A stretch of 64,000 nucleotides of DNA from Cydia pomonella (lineage: Eukaryota; Arthropoda; Insecta; Lepidoptera; Tortricidae): contig NC_084724.1 of the NCBI RefSeq assembly GCF_033807575.1, positions 12,329,228-12,393,227 on the forward strand, given 5' to 3'. The translations under genes were made by a program, and so were the position numbers. The notes under the pieces were generated by a model, which saw only the letters and a list, made by a program, of their open reading frames with translations, searched no databases and was not told where the DNA came from. This document shows positions 9,501-18,223 of this stretch, in pieces. Numbering within the stretch: the stretch's first letter is position 1; every line of letters begins with the position of its first letter.

Positions 9501-11937
9501 AACCCTTCACCACAATGTGGTGGGGTAGGTAGTAGGGGGGAGTGCCAGGACTCGCTGAGTCAATGACTGGCTCCATATGTCCCAAGTCTAAATATTCTTG
9601 GATACATTTATTATAGTTCTCACGTAAGGCAGGGTCGCGAGACAGGCGTGCCTCTAGTTTAGTTAAACGTGAGAGAGCTATAGCACGAGAATCGCCCAAT
9701 GGCGGAGCATTCTCCTTGAAGGGTAGGGAAACTGTATATTTCCCATTTGCATCTCGTCTGTGAGTATCAACGAAGATAGATTCACAGCGCAGTTCTTCTT
9801 TTGTAAGATGTGGATGTTCTGGTATGGATTCCAATTCCCAGAACTTTTGAAGTTTCATGTCAAGTTGGCAAGTACTCAAGTTGACACTAAGTCGTTTCAT
9901 ACTGTCATATGAAATTCTACCACCTAACATATAACCAAAAATGCTGTTGATGGCCACGGGTGTGCCCGGTGGACCCTTGATATTGTCCAGTAGTAGTATG
10001 CTATCCAGATAGTCAGATCCCAGTAGCAGTTCAACGGGCCGCGTCGAGCGCAGTTCTGGGTCCGCTAAATCAAGATTTTGTAGGTGTGGGAACTTCTGAA
10101 TATCCCCAATTGATTTAGGAATATTAGCAGTGTAGCTTGTAAGGTTAGGTAAGATAAGAGCTTCGATGTGAAGCTTCGGCTCGGGTTTGTTGTGGGGCGT
10201 GACCTCGCACAACACGTAACCACGTGGTTGGACTTCGCCACCAATGCCGGTGAGAGTGGTACTCGTCTGCGCGGAGTACCGCGGCAGGCCGAGACGTTGG
10301 ACGCACGACTCAGAAATGAGCGTGGTCTGCGCTCCTTGGTCCACAAGGGCGCGAACGGACCGCGGCGAGTAAGGCCCCTGGTTCAGGGGTCGTAAATTTA
10401 CAAGCGCAGTCGTGAGTAAGACCGTACAGTTCTTACTCGAAGGGTGCTCCGTAGCTCCATGTAATGGAGTGGGCGTGTAGGTTTCCGCTACTGAGCGCAA
10501 CTCAGGGGAAGACGAAGACTCCGTAGTCAGTAAGACGTTTGGAGTGGGCGCATCTTCATGTAATGAAGAGTGATGCCTTTGAGTGCAGACGCGGCAAGTA
10601 TGGCGCGACTTGCAGTCTTTAGCATCATGGCCAATAAATAAACAATTCGTACAAAGTTTATTTTGTTCCACGAAATGTTTTCGTTCCTTTAAAGTGAGCG
10701 TATTAAACTTCTCACATTTATATAAAGGATGTGAATTGTCCTTACAATACGCGCATTTAATTTTAGTTAAATAATCCACCGCAGTTGTAGCATGTACACT
10801 CATAGTACGCGAGTTACGCGCAAACGAAGAGTTATTATTGCGCGGTGCATTATATTGCACGTCGGAGTGCGCGCGAGTAAGAGACATCGCACGCTTTCCC
10901 GCCAAAGCATGGCGCGATGACGTCACAGCAGCTGACCGGGCCGAGCCGGCCGCTCCGCCAGCAGCAGCGAGCGCGGGCGCCGCGCGCTGCGCAGACCCCG
11001 CGGATGTACTTGAAGTACGCGCGGACGCGGTCATCACTTCAGATGCCGCTAGTTCCTTATCGAGGAAATCGAGTAGTTCGGTAACGTCAGGAATTTCACA
11101 TGAAGTTTTTAACGATAATTCAAAACGTCTACGAATATGAGGTGTGATTTTGCGTAGCAAAATATTTAAAAGTACGAAACTCCAGTCGTCAACTGGTAAA
11201 CCTAATGATTTCAAAGCAGTAATATTCTCGTGATAACAATTCACCAAGTTACGTAAACTTGATTCAACATTTTTCTCGTTAACTGACTCACAGTCAAAAA
11301 TGTTGTCGAAGTGTTTTGTTGAAATAATTCGTTTGTTTTCATAACGCGAAATTAATACCTGTAAGGCATTTTCGTAATTAGAATCCGTAACAGGAATCGA
11401 TTTGATAAGATTATACGGTTCATCTTTTAAAAACAATAACAAATACCGGAAGCGTTCGACATTTGTTAAAGTGACGTTGTCATGTACAAGTGATTTAAAT
11501 AAATCATAGAAAGCATTCCATTCAGTTAGAACACCTGTGAACGTTTGAAGCGATAATCGCGGTAAACGAATATGCGATTGATTTGATTGCTGAGCGCAGC
11601 AACTCGCATGTGACACCCCATTAAATCCGCCGCAGACGGACGTAATGCTTTGTTTACGCTCCTCCTTAAGCGTATCTAAGGCAACTTGGACCTTAAAGTA
11701 CAAAGAATCGAATTTATTTCTCACAGCTAAATTATCATCGCGGTTGAATGACTCATTCTTAGCCGATAATTTTTCAATTTTCGCTTGAACTTGGAAAAAT
11801 GATTTTTTAATTGAGGCTAACTCTTTAACTCGAACTCGAAATTCGGCTGCATTATTCGAACAATCTACAATTTTTTGAATATTGTTAATAGCTAAATCAC
11901 GTTCGAATGTCAATTGTTCAATCTCCATAGCGGTCAT
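6550..11937 (-). CDS. BEL/Pao gag-pol polyprotein
   Basis: 1,795 residues, no stops or frameshifts. Approximate order by residue: gag domain of the DUF1759 type (115-280, with RLPRLSLQTFTG); zinc-knuckle region rich in CxxC (394-460, CAYCK and CTNCLFIGHDAKDC); aspartic protease with ALVDQGAQ (about 531), where DQG stands in place of the more general DSG; reverse transcriptase with FVDD catalytic box (about 942); RNase H (from about 1126, SDTSEKAYAACVY, then DNPADPASRG); integrase HHCC zinc domain (about 1432-1470); integrase catalytic acids in SVDFAG (about 1494), RSDCGRNF (about 1560) and GLVERAVGS (about 1616); and a C-terminal DUF5641-like domain (about 1690-1795, PLPLTPGHFLIGEPL). The start methionine is followed directly by the typical coiled gag N-terminus. 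A second Met lies three residues on. Confidence 0.95.
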   Translation of the reverse strand: MTAMEIEQLTFERDLAINNIQKIVDCSNNAAEFRVRVKELASIKKSFFQVQAKIEKLSAKNESFNRDDNLAVRNKFDSLYFKVQVALDTLKEERKQSITSVCGGFNGVSHASCCAQQSNQSHIRLPRLSLQTFTGVLTEWNAFYDLFKSLVHDNVTLTNVERFRYLLLFLKDEPYNLIKSIPVTDSNYENALQVLISRYENKRIISTKHFDNIFDCESVNEKNVESSLRNLVNCYHENITALKSLGLPVDDWSFVLLNILLRKITPHIRRRFELSLKTSCEIPDVTELLDFLDKELAASEVMTASARTSSTSAGSAQRAAPALAAAGGAAGSARSAAVTSSRHALAGKRAMSLTRAHSDVQYNAPRNNNSSFARNSRTMSVHATTAVDYLTKIKCAYCKDNSHPLYKCEKFNTLTLKERKHFVEQNKLCTNCLFIGHDAKDCKSRHTCRVCTQRHHSSLHEDAPTPNVLLTTESSSSPELRSVAETYTPTPLHGATEHPSSKNCTVLLTTALVNLRPLNQGPYSPRSVRALVDQGAQTTLISESCVQRLGLPRYSAQTSTTLTGIGGEVQPRGYVLCEVTPHNKPEPKLHIEALILPNLTSYTANIPKSIGDIQKFPHLQNLDLADPELRSTRPVELLLGSDYLDSILLLDNIKGPPGTPVAINSIFGYMLGGRISYDSMKRLSVNLSTCQLDMKLQKFWELESIPEHPHLTKEELRCESIFVDTHRRDANGKYTVSLPFKENAPPLGDSRAIALSRLTKLEARLSRDPALRENYNKCIQEYLDLGHMEPVIDSASPGTPPYYLPHHIVVKGSASTTKYRIVYDASCKTISGRSLNDNLLTGQKLHQDISEILLKYRLHKIVFTADLKMMYRYIGLCKEHRDFHRILWRFSPHDPVKEYRMCSVTFGVASAPFLALRTLRQLAIDEAANFPLASQVLLNEVFVDDVVTGVDTVEDAVTLQHQLLSICKAGTFELRKWTSNSAEFLSHLNDEASNHDDALILSALDTDTSVKVLGLKWNPKSDIFTYQTDGVANSRKCTKRIMLTEIAKIYDPLGFLSPVTVFVKHLIQLLWVSGSGWDSASPQGICDLWFRFIDELPLLQDIALPRHVLPSTHQVSLHGFSDTSEKAYAACVYIRVVDSNGAISTHLLMGKTKIAPLKRLTIPRLELCAAHLLSKLIKKVLTAYSSRLSFDQVNAWSDSTITLAWLRSSPDKWRTYVSNRIAETTSNVPASQWHHVQSADNPADPASRGVLPSQLNHQLWFTGPAWLSKNESEWPKTNVVCHTDEERRKHVLVTQTKEPNNLEFIERFSSLPRMLRVISYMLRFINKCRKANSPTTKHITVPETKQALSRIISLVQSDYFSEDISRLKDDDRCTKRLQKLKPFLDDAGLLRVGGRINRANVPYDAKHQILLPKKHHFTNLLIDYYHKTHLHVGPQTLQFALAQTYWILCARDAVRMRTRRCVSCVRARPVAPQPSMAQLPTTRVRSLRPFLNTSVDFAGHFFLKSSKLRNAKVYKSYVCVFVCQSTKAIHLELVPDLSTESFLNALRRFISRRGYCKTIRSDCGRNFVGCDRYLSELYTFLRNESNQTAINNQLTNMQITWQFNPPYASHFAGLVERAVGSLKRHLHRVIGTLKLTQDEFNTLICQIEAVCNSRPLCLLSNDPTDPLPLTPGHFLIGEPLTSLPEFDLSNDNPNRLARWQVIQQAVQHFWKRWSVEYLHQLQPRGKWFHDNTNTPLREGSVVVLIDNTLPPLQWRLARVHQLHPGADGITRVVTVRIGNTLTKRPVVKVCPLPVE

Positions 11938-12748
11938 TTTGTAAGAAATTGAGTTATTATACTGTGGAAAATAATAACGTTATCACGAGATAAGAGATGA
12001 TTAAACTTGTTAATCTGTATAGTAGGTATATATGTTATGTTAAGCTATAAGATTTATAAAATGGCTAGGTACTAGCAAAAATGTTAGTTTGTTTGTAAAA
12101 TAGTTATATAATTTGTCGCAAATTAAAAGTAAGTTGTAATTATTTAACATGCAATGTTAAATACAAAGATAATATTTCCCGTCGGTAGAACCCGAGCTAA
12201 AGAAATTTGAACTCTGTGCCGTACGCAATACGAGCGACAGTTTACTCGATACTGTTATCGCGACAGTAAACGATATTGTGGTTTTCGGTACGTTATACCA
12301 GAACCTTAAAAAATACACTTAAGTACGTAAATACTAAATGTAATGTAATGTACGTTGTACAAAATAAATAAATAAGTTGCGACAAAATATATTTAGACCT
12401 AGGTATTAATTAGTACTAGGCAAATGACTCCACGCGCGCCGCTGTAATATCTACCGCCCGGTTCTCGGAAATTACAGACGAATGTAATTTCGCCAAAAGT
12501 GCTCAAAACCATATAAAACTATATATAATTAGAATGATCTCGTTGAGATCTAACTGTACGTATCAGTATTTTTGAGAAATATTGCACGACGTTGTCGGAA
12601 ACTCGATATTAATAATTGTAAGCGGAGGTAGGTTCTCGCTAACTTACGAACAAAGGGAAAGGAATTTTACTTGAAATTACTTTTGTACAGCACAAATAAT
12701 ACGCATAAAACCGATACCAGATAGTAATATCCGGTTCGAACACAATTA
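11938..12748 (-). other. BEL/Pao leader between LTR and gag
   Basis: About 0.8 kb of AT-rich untranslated leader with no long frame. It would contain the primer-binding and packaging functions, which I cannot pinpoint. Confidence 0.6.
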
Positions 12749-13153
12749 TGTCGAATAAATGACTAGCATAAACCGTGGGGACTCACCTGTGACGTGGTCT
12801 GCAACTTCCTCAGGGGCCCCTGGTTTGGTTCCTTCGATGGTGAAATGTCGTAATCTCACAGGCTGGCGTCGGGAGACGATTTCTATTTATGCTGTACACT
12901 GTGTCAATTTGATTTTGGGTTTTTTTGACTCAAGCTTCGACGGAGCGAGCAGATATCGCGCGTTTCGATTTGGAGATCGTTGGTAAGAGAGAATGGCAAC
13001 ACTCGAGCTTCGGTGTTGCGCGCTTTGAGAAAAGCGTTCCGTTTTCAGGCTTATCCCGTTTGGAATATGCTAGTCCATGAAGTATTAATTGATTTTAAAA
13101 TAATAAACGAAAATACGTAGTATTTGTGCGTACATATACAAAAGTACCGAACA
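12749..13153 (-). repeat. LTR (5' LTR in element orientation)
   Basis: 405 bp and apparently identical to the other LTR. It should carry the promoter for the minus-strand gag-pol. Between this LTR and the gag-pol start lies about 0.8 kb of leader (11938-12748). A primer-binding site is not clear: the minus strand just inside reads 'taattgtgttcgaaccgg', which has a T-arm-like core but does not start with TGG. Confidence 0.93.
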
Positions 13154-13158
13154 TAACA

Positions 13159-13454
13159 AATCTACTATAAAATATTTTACATAGCGATACATATTAAAAA
13201 TATACTGTTCTTTTTGACAGTAAAAAAAAATTAAAAAATTAAAAAAAAATTAATGGCCAAAACCGGAAGTAAACTTTTCAAACCAGAATTACAGTCACTT
13301 CGACCAATTTTTTTTTATTTTTTTTTCTTTCAAAATATAGCTTAAATGATAATGAAAGTACACTAGAAAATGTATAATGGGATCTCTATTAGTTTAGGAG
13401 ATACGTTGAATAATATACACCCGCGTCGCAAGGGGCGTCATATGTAGCGCTTGC
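13159..13454. repeat. left terminal inverted repeat, inner part
   Basis: Continues the left repeat after the retrotransposon. It pairs with 15871-16166 on the right arm, with about four mismatches, including 'ggcgtcat' against 'ggcatcat' near the inner edge. Homopolymer lengths (9A, 6A, 9A) agree exactly between the arms. Confidence 0.9.
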
Positions 13455-13849
13455 AAGGTTGAGCAGTTTGCGCGATATTGCAACTTTATTAATATTTTAT
13501 ATCGTTTTAGCGTATATTTAACCTCATTTAATGATATGAAATAAGTTTTATTAATATAATATAATATAAATATAACTACATAATACAAATATAAGTTAAT
13601 AATATATTATAAAGAAAAAACGTTTTTGGAGCAGTAGAAAAGTTTTATTATTTGCGAAACGTGACTAATAGCGCCATCTGTTAGTAACGTGTAGTACTTT
13701 TTTGTCTCAGATAGAGTCAAACGGTCAAACCTATCTACAAGAAAGAGATAGAAATATGACGCCTAGCGGTTTCGTAACTTAAACTTTAGTGTTGCTTTAA
13801 CCGCTCAGCGACTTGTGCACGTTTTAATCTGTGACAGTTGTTATTATTA
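13455..13849 (+). promoter_or_regulatory. upstream region of the transposase gene
   Basis: 395 bp between the inner edge of the left inverted repeat and the transposase ATG. AT-rich, no open frame; the promoter presumably lies here or in the inverted repeat. No specific TATA or initiator can be assigned with confidence. Confidence 0.35.
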
Positions 13850-15769
13850 ATGGCGCCGTACGGTGATCGATGTTTTAACCCATTTCACTTGGTACTTCAT
13901 CGAAAATTTAAAAATTTAAGGAAAATATCTAAATGTTTAGCTCAAAAGTGGAGTTTTTCACAAGATCTTTACGTATGTGCCTCCTGCAGGAAACGACTTT
14001 TGACTGAATCTCCTCCAGTAGCTAATGAAGACATTGTGCAATGCAGTCAAACATCTAGTGAACCTTCGCAAAACATTGAAGATGAACCGTTTATTCCCGA
14101 AGATAAGTTTAAACATATTTCCACCCAAACCGACACATCCATAGAAAACGAAGAAATTTTAAAGCAGCTAAAAGAGAAATTCAATCATCCTTCTACTTCT
14201 ACTTCTATGAAGACTATGATATTAACAATAGCACCCACGTCATGGAGTGAAAATAAACTTGCAGAAGAATTTGGAACGTCCAGGCGACAAGCAAAAAAAG
14301 CAAAACAACTTGTCAATCAGTTCGGTATCTTATCCTCTCCGAACCCACGCGGTGGTCGTAAACTACCAGCCGAGACGGAGAACTTGGTTAAAGATTTTTA
14401 TCTACGAGAAGACATTAGCCGCATAATGCCTGGTAAAAAAGATTTTATATCTGTTAAATTAGACGATGGAAAAAGAACGCACATACAGAAACAGCTCCTT
14501 CTCTGTAACATTGACGAACTTTATCAGAGGTTTAAAGATGAATACCCTAACATCAAGGTAGGCTTAACAAAGTTTTTTACACTAAGACCCAAACAATGTA
14601 TCCTCGCAGGCGACTCCGGAACACATATGGTATGTGTCTGTACTTACCATCAAAACGTGAAATTGATGTTGAATGGAGGAGACATTGCTAATCTTACAGC
14701 TGGGTCTGCTATGCAACTTTCATCTTATAAGGATTGCCTTCGCCAGATGATGTGTCCCAATCCAACACTGACGTGTCATTTAATGACTACTAAGACACCG
14801 CCAAATGAACGCTGTAATTCTTGTCCAGGCTTAAGTGCAATTCGAGAGCATTTAAAAATACAATTTGATAACAATCAAGTCACAGAAGTGCAGTTTGAAA
14901 AATGGGATGGCACAGACCGCTACACGATATCTACTCGACTTTTATCTTCCGATAGTTTTGTAGATGAGTTATGTGACGCTTTGGACCTTTTGAAACCTCA
15001 TGCTTACATTGCAGAGCAACAGGCGGTTTATTTTAAAACTCTTAAGGAGACTATCGATGAAGGTCAAATTCTCGTACAATGTGATTTTGCAGAAAACTAT
15101 AGTTTTATTGTCCAAGATGCTGCTCAATCCTTTCATTGGAATAATGCACAGGCAACGCTTCTAACGTCAGTTTTTTACTACAGAGACGGTAATGAAGTAA
15201 AACACGGAAGCATTGTTATGATTTCTGACGACCTGAAGCATGACACAGCCACCTTTTATGCTTTCCAAAAGCTACTACACAAGCATCTTTTAGAAAAATC
15301 GATAGTTGGATCAAAAATTATATACATAACTGACGGGGCTTCCCAACATTTTAAAAATAGATTTAACTTTGTGAATCTGTTTTATTACAAAGAAGATTTT
15401 AATGCAGATGCAGAGTTGCATTTTCATGCAACATCTCACGGAAAGGGGCCATGCGATGGTCTAGGGGGGAATCTGAAACGTTTAGCTGCGCGTGCAAGTT
15501 TACAGTTACCTCCAAGTAAAGCAATTATAACACCAATGCGATTATATGAATGGGCAAAATCATCTTTAAAACAAACCGCCATTTATTTCTGTTCTAAAGA
15601 TGATATAGAGCGTCAGAGAATTTTTTTGGAACCCCGGTTTGCGTCTACGGTCACCATTTCAGGAACCAAAAAGTTTCACAGCTTCATTCCAACAACCACA
15701 GGCCTTCTTGTAAAGAGGACCAGTTCTGCCATAGATTCCCATTGTAAAATTGTTAAAATTACAAAATAA
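13850..15769 (+). CDS. transposase of the inverted-repeat element (D-D-D type, possibly Sola-like)
   Basis: 639 residues from the ATG at 13850; the open frame begins four codons earlier without an ATG. The N-terminus has Cys8, Cys29, Cys43 and Cys46 with nearby His13 and His17, suggesting zinc binding. A helix-turn-helix-like stretch follows near residues 125-170 (WSENKLAEEFGTSRRQAKKA). A second Cys/His cluster lies at about 260-330 (HMVCVCTYH ... ERCNSC). The catalytic core looks like an RNase H fold with candidate acids Asp412 (QCDFAENYSF), Asp495 (ITDGASQHFKNRF) and Asp536 (TSHGKGPCDGLGGNLKR). AATAAA overlaps the stop (15765-15770). The SHGKG-x-x-DG-x-GG-x-x-KR motif occurs in a family scattered in insect and cnidarian genomes from my general knowledge; superfamily assignment is inference. 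It is the only gene in its transposon and should excise and integrate it. Confidence 0.85.
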   Translation: MAPYGDRCFNPFHLVLHRKFKNLRKISKCLAQKWSFSQDLYVCASCRKRLLTESPPVANEDIVQCSQTSSEPSQNIEDEPFIPEDKFKHISTQTDTSIENEEILKQLKEKFNHPSTSTSMKTMILTIAPTSWSENKLAEEFGTSRRQAKKAKQLVNQFGILSSPNPRGGRKLPAETENLVKDFYLREDISRIMPGKKDFISVKLDDGKRTHIQKQLLLCNIDELYQRFKDEYPNIKVGLTKFFTLRPKQCILAGDSGTHMVCVCTYHQNVKLMLNGGDIANLTAGSAMQLSSYKDCLRQMMCPNPTLTCHLMTTKTPPNERCNSCPGLSAIREHLKIQFDNNQVTEVQFEKWDGTDRYTISTRLLSSDSFVDELCDALDLLKPHAYIAEQQAVYFKTLKETIDEGQILVQCDFAENYSFIVQDAAQSFHWNNAQATLLTSVFYYRDGNEVKHGSIVMISDDLKHDTATFYAFQKLLHKHLLEKSIVGSKIIYITDGASQHFKNRFNFVNLFYYKEDFNADAELHFHATSHGKGPCDGLGGNLKRLAARASLQLPPSKAIITPMRLYEWAKSSLKQTAIYFCSKDDIERQRIFLEPRFASTVTISGTKKFHSFIPTTTGLLVKRTSSAIDSHCKIVKITK

Positions 15770-15870
15770 ACAGTTCTTGTGTTGTACCAATGTTGTTTTA
15801 TTATGTTTGAACTATTTTATCACAGTAATTTATACAAGCCATTTTATTTGACGCACACCAACCGATCTAA

Positions 15871-16371
15871 GCAAGTGCTACATATGATGCCCCTTGCGAC
15901 GCGGGTGTATATTATTCAATGTATCTCCTAAACTAATAGAGATCCCATTATAAATTTTCTAGTGTACTTTCATTATCATTTAAGCTATATTTTGAAAGAA
16001 AAAAAAATAAAAAAAAATTGGTCGAAGTGACTGTAATTCTGGTTTGAAAAGTTTACTTCCGGTTTTGGCCATTAATTTTTTTTTAATTTTTTAATTTTTT
16101 TTTACTGTCAAAAAGAACAGTATATTTTTAATATGTATCGCTATGTAAAATATTTTATAGTAGATTTGTTATATTCGAAAAATTACTTTCGAAAAATTGT
16201 AGTACCAATCAACGACAATTCTTTTGAAACCTATAACTTGGTAAATATACACTATACAAAAAAAATATTTTGCGTACACATTCATACCTACTAGAAGTAC
16301 AAATGGGCCGAATGTGGTCGATTTTCAGAACCTCACTTTTTTTTCCCTGTCCGCTTCACGTGAAATGTCCC
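15871..16371. repeat. right terminal inverted repeat (501 bp, uninterrupted)
   Basis: Reverse complement of the split left repeat. It keeps the empty target site of the BEL/Pao insertion, which fixes the insertion point and the 5-bp duplication exactly. Confidence 0.92.
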
Positions 16372-16375
16372 TTAT
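16372..16375. repeat. target-site duplication (right), TTAT
   Basis: Matches TTAT at 5846-5849 and marks the outer right edge of the inverted-repeat transposon. Confidence 0.85.
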
Positions 16376-18221
16376 ATCAATATCACATTCAATCTCGTAG
16401 ACACTCAAGAGCATTGAACACGGATAAACGCTTTGTATAGAATATTGATATTTGCTCTCGAGTGTCGGGATAGCAAAAGCAAAACCCTAGGAAATGGATT
16501 TTTAACGTCGGATGTGTCGGACACATCCTAAGTGGGTACTTTAGTTTGACCGTATTCGTGACATACGTTTAAAGCGCGCGGTTGTTTCATGCGATAAACG
16601 CAGCGTCGACAGCATGCGTCACCAAACACCAAAATGTAGGAAATATGACAATGCGCTTAACCGCTGCGTTTACCGCGTAAAACAATTATGACAGTCATTA
16701 GATAATCTGATTTTAAATTTAAATTCGTGCCAAATAATTTCTGCTGCTAACTGTCTTTTAACAGCAATTTAATTTCATTACAAAGTTATTGCCAAATTCC
16801 GACCGAATGGCCCGCAATGACAAAAATATTTTCTCTCCATATTTGGCACCAAACATACTATCGCTTTTAGTTGGCCAACTAAATCCAACAAGTAATTCTA
16901 ATACTTAAGTGTTTTGTAACTAAGTATAGGTGAAATTCCTGCTGTCTAATCCTGTCCACGCCCTCATTCTACATAAACAAACTTATCTATGTCGCAAAAA
17001 CTAGAGCGATAACAATCTACATGTAACCCGGCCCGCATAAAGCGGCTAGATAAAACTATCGGCACATCCGGGTGTTTTCACCGAGGAACTGAGGTAACAA
17101 TTACCTAGAGACGTGTGAACGTCCCACCATTCGATGCTTTCCTGGTAATTGGGAACACTTTCTTCGATTACACATATAAATTATAAAAAGCGGTAAATAA
17201 AATTGATTGATTGGCAAAAATGACAACGTTCTAATGAAGTTATGAGCTCCGGGTCCACTGCTAAGTCTGTCGTTATCGCGTCACAACCAATAGGTAAGGT
17301 CTATTGAGATAGCTTCGAGTGCGGGCATCGTAATAAAAGCATCTTATGTAAAAATTAAGTCTTTTCAATCAAAATCTTCAACATTTTATACCGGTAGAGT
17401 AAATGAGTTGCTATATACTAGATGCCTAAGATATTACTACAAATTATCTGTAATAATATTTTGTGGTAGACAAAATGGTGGAATTTATCAATACCTTAAA
17501 TCTTATCCAATACAAAGGAAAGTACGAAATAACTGATATTAGAATTATTTGGATCGTTTCGAATCGGGGCAAGTGCCATGGAACCGAAAGCTTGTGTCAA
17601 AGGTCTATCTCAAATTGTCATTAAAGTTGTCATAAAAAGCGGCGAATAGGGACAGTTTCACGATTGTCCAAAAATGGCGCCGCCGCGCGTGCTGCAGAGT
17701 GACGCGTGCGCAACGGCGTGCGCACCGTGTGATACGTGGAAACAGAGACTTACTCTCTAGTCTCTCTACCCGTATCATTTGTAGCTGTATACTAACTGTA
17801 AAATCATAGATTTAAATTGTTACAAACTTTTATTCAACTTTGAATGTTTCTTTTTTATGTATGTTCGGTCAAACCTTCTAAACTAAATTATACCTACTTT
17901 CCATTATTCGATTGAGCCGAAACATCACATACATATGGAATTTGAGAAAATACCTAGGCCTAGGCCCTTGTACTAGTGAAATATACTAGTAAACATAAAC
18001 AGTTATTTATCACGGTGCAAACTTGACTTATCTGCCTTGAACTGTTTGTCTATACGCCTTTCACCGTTTTTGAATATCCGCGAGCTCAAATATCGATCTC
18101 TAGGGCGCGACATATTCATAAACATTATTCTCCAGGAATTGCGTTGGCAACACTTGTCACTTCAGGACAAGCTTTCCTTAAGAGCAATTAAAATGATCCA
18201 TTTTATATATAAACTATTAGG
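16376..18221. other. non-coding, with one GC-rich patch
   Basis: No convincing gene. At 17670-17745 a GC-rich block reads ATGGCGCCGCCGCGCGTG and stays open for 28 codons before TAG. It could be a CpG-rich leader or repeat fragment. Sequence near 17865-17945 resembles part of the dispersed repeat seen at 31824-32090. Confidence 0.4.
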
Positions 18222-18223
18222 TA

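Larger units (their letters stand above)
6055..13153 (-). mobile_element. complete BEL/Pao LTR retrotransposon
   Basis: A 7,099-bp element: two 405-bp LTRs with TG...CA ends, one long gag-pol frame on the minus strand and a perfect TAACA duplication. The LTRs look identical base for base. With the open coding frame, this marks a recent insertion that may still be active. It sits inside the left inverted repeat of an older but also young DNA transposon. BEL/Pao is placed by the gag domain, the polyprotein order (protease, RT, RNase H, integrase) and the C-terminal integrase extension. No envelope frame is present. Confidence 0.95.
5850..16371 (+). mobile_element. DNA transposon with 501-bp inverted repeats, interrupted by a BEL/Pao insertion
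   Basis: Ends are GGGACATTTCACGTG... and its inverse, flanked by TTAT. Removing the nested retrotransposon and one copy of its duplication leaves about 3,418 bp. The two 501-bp inverted repeats differ at about five positions by eye, so the element is young. It carries one intact transposase on the + strand. The 4-bp duplication and a D-D-D transposase suggest the Sola superfamily, but I could not confirm that. Kolobok and piggyBac are disfavoured because the target is not TTAA. Confidence 0.85.

Noticed and set aside
10838..11140. 100-codon + strand frame with Ala-rich stretch
   Set aside because: Antisense shadow of the gag region of the retrotransposon.
12720..12748. BEL/Pao primer-binding site
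   Set aside because: A T-arm-like sequence is there, but no TGG start next to the LTR, so I did not annotate it.
13838..13849. Four extra N-terminal codons of the transposase
   Set aside because: The frame there opens with TTG; the first ATG is at 13850.
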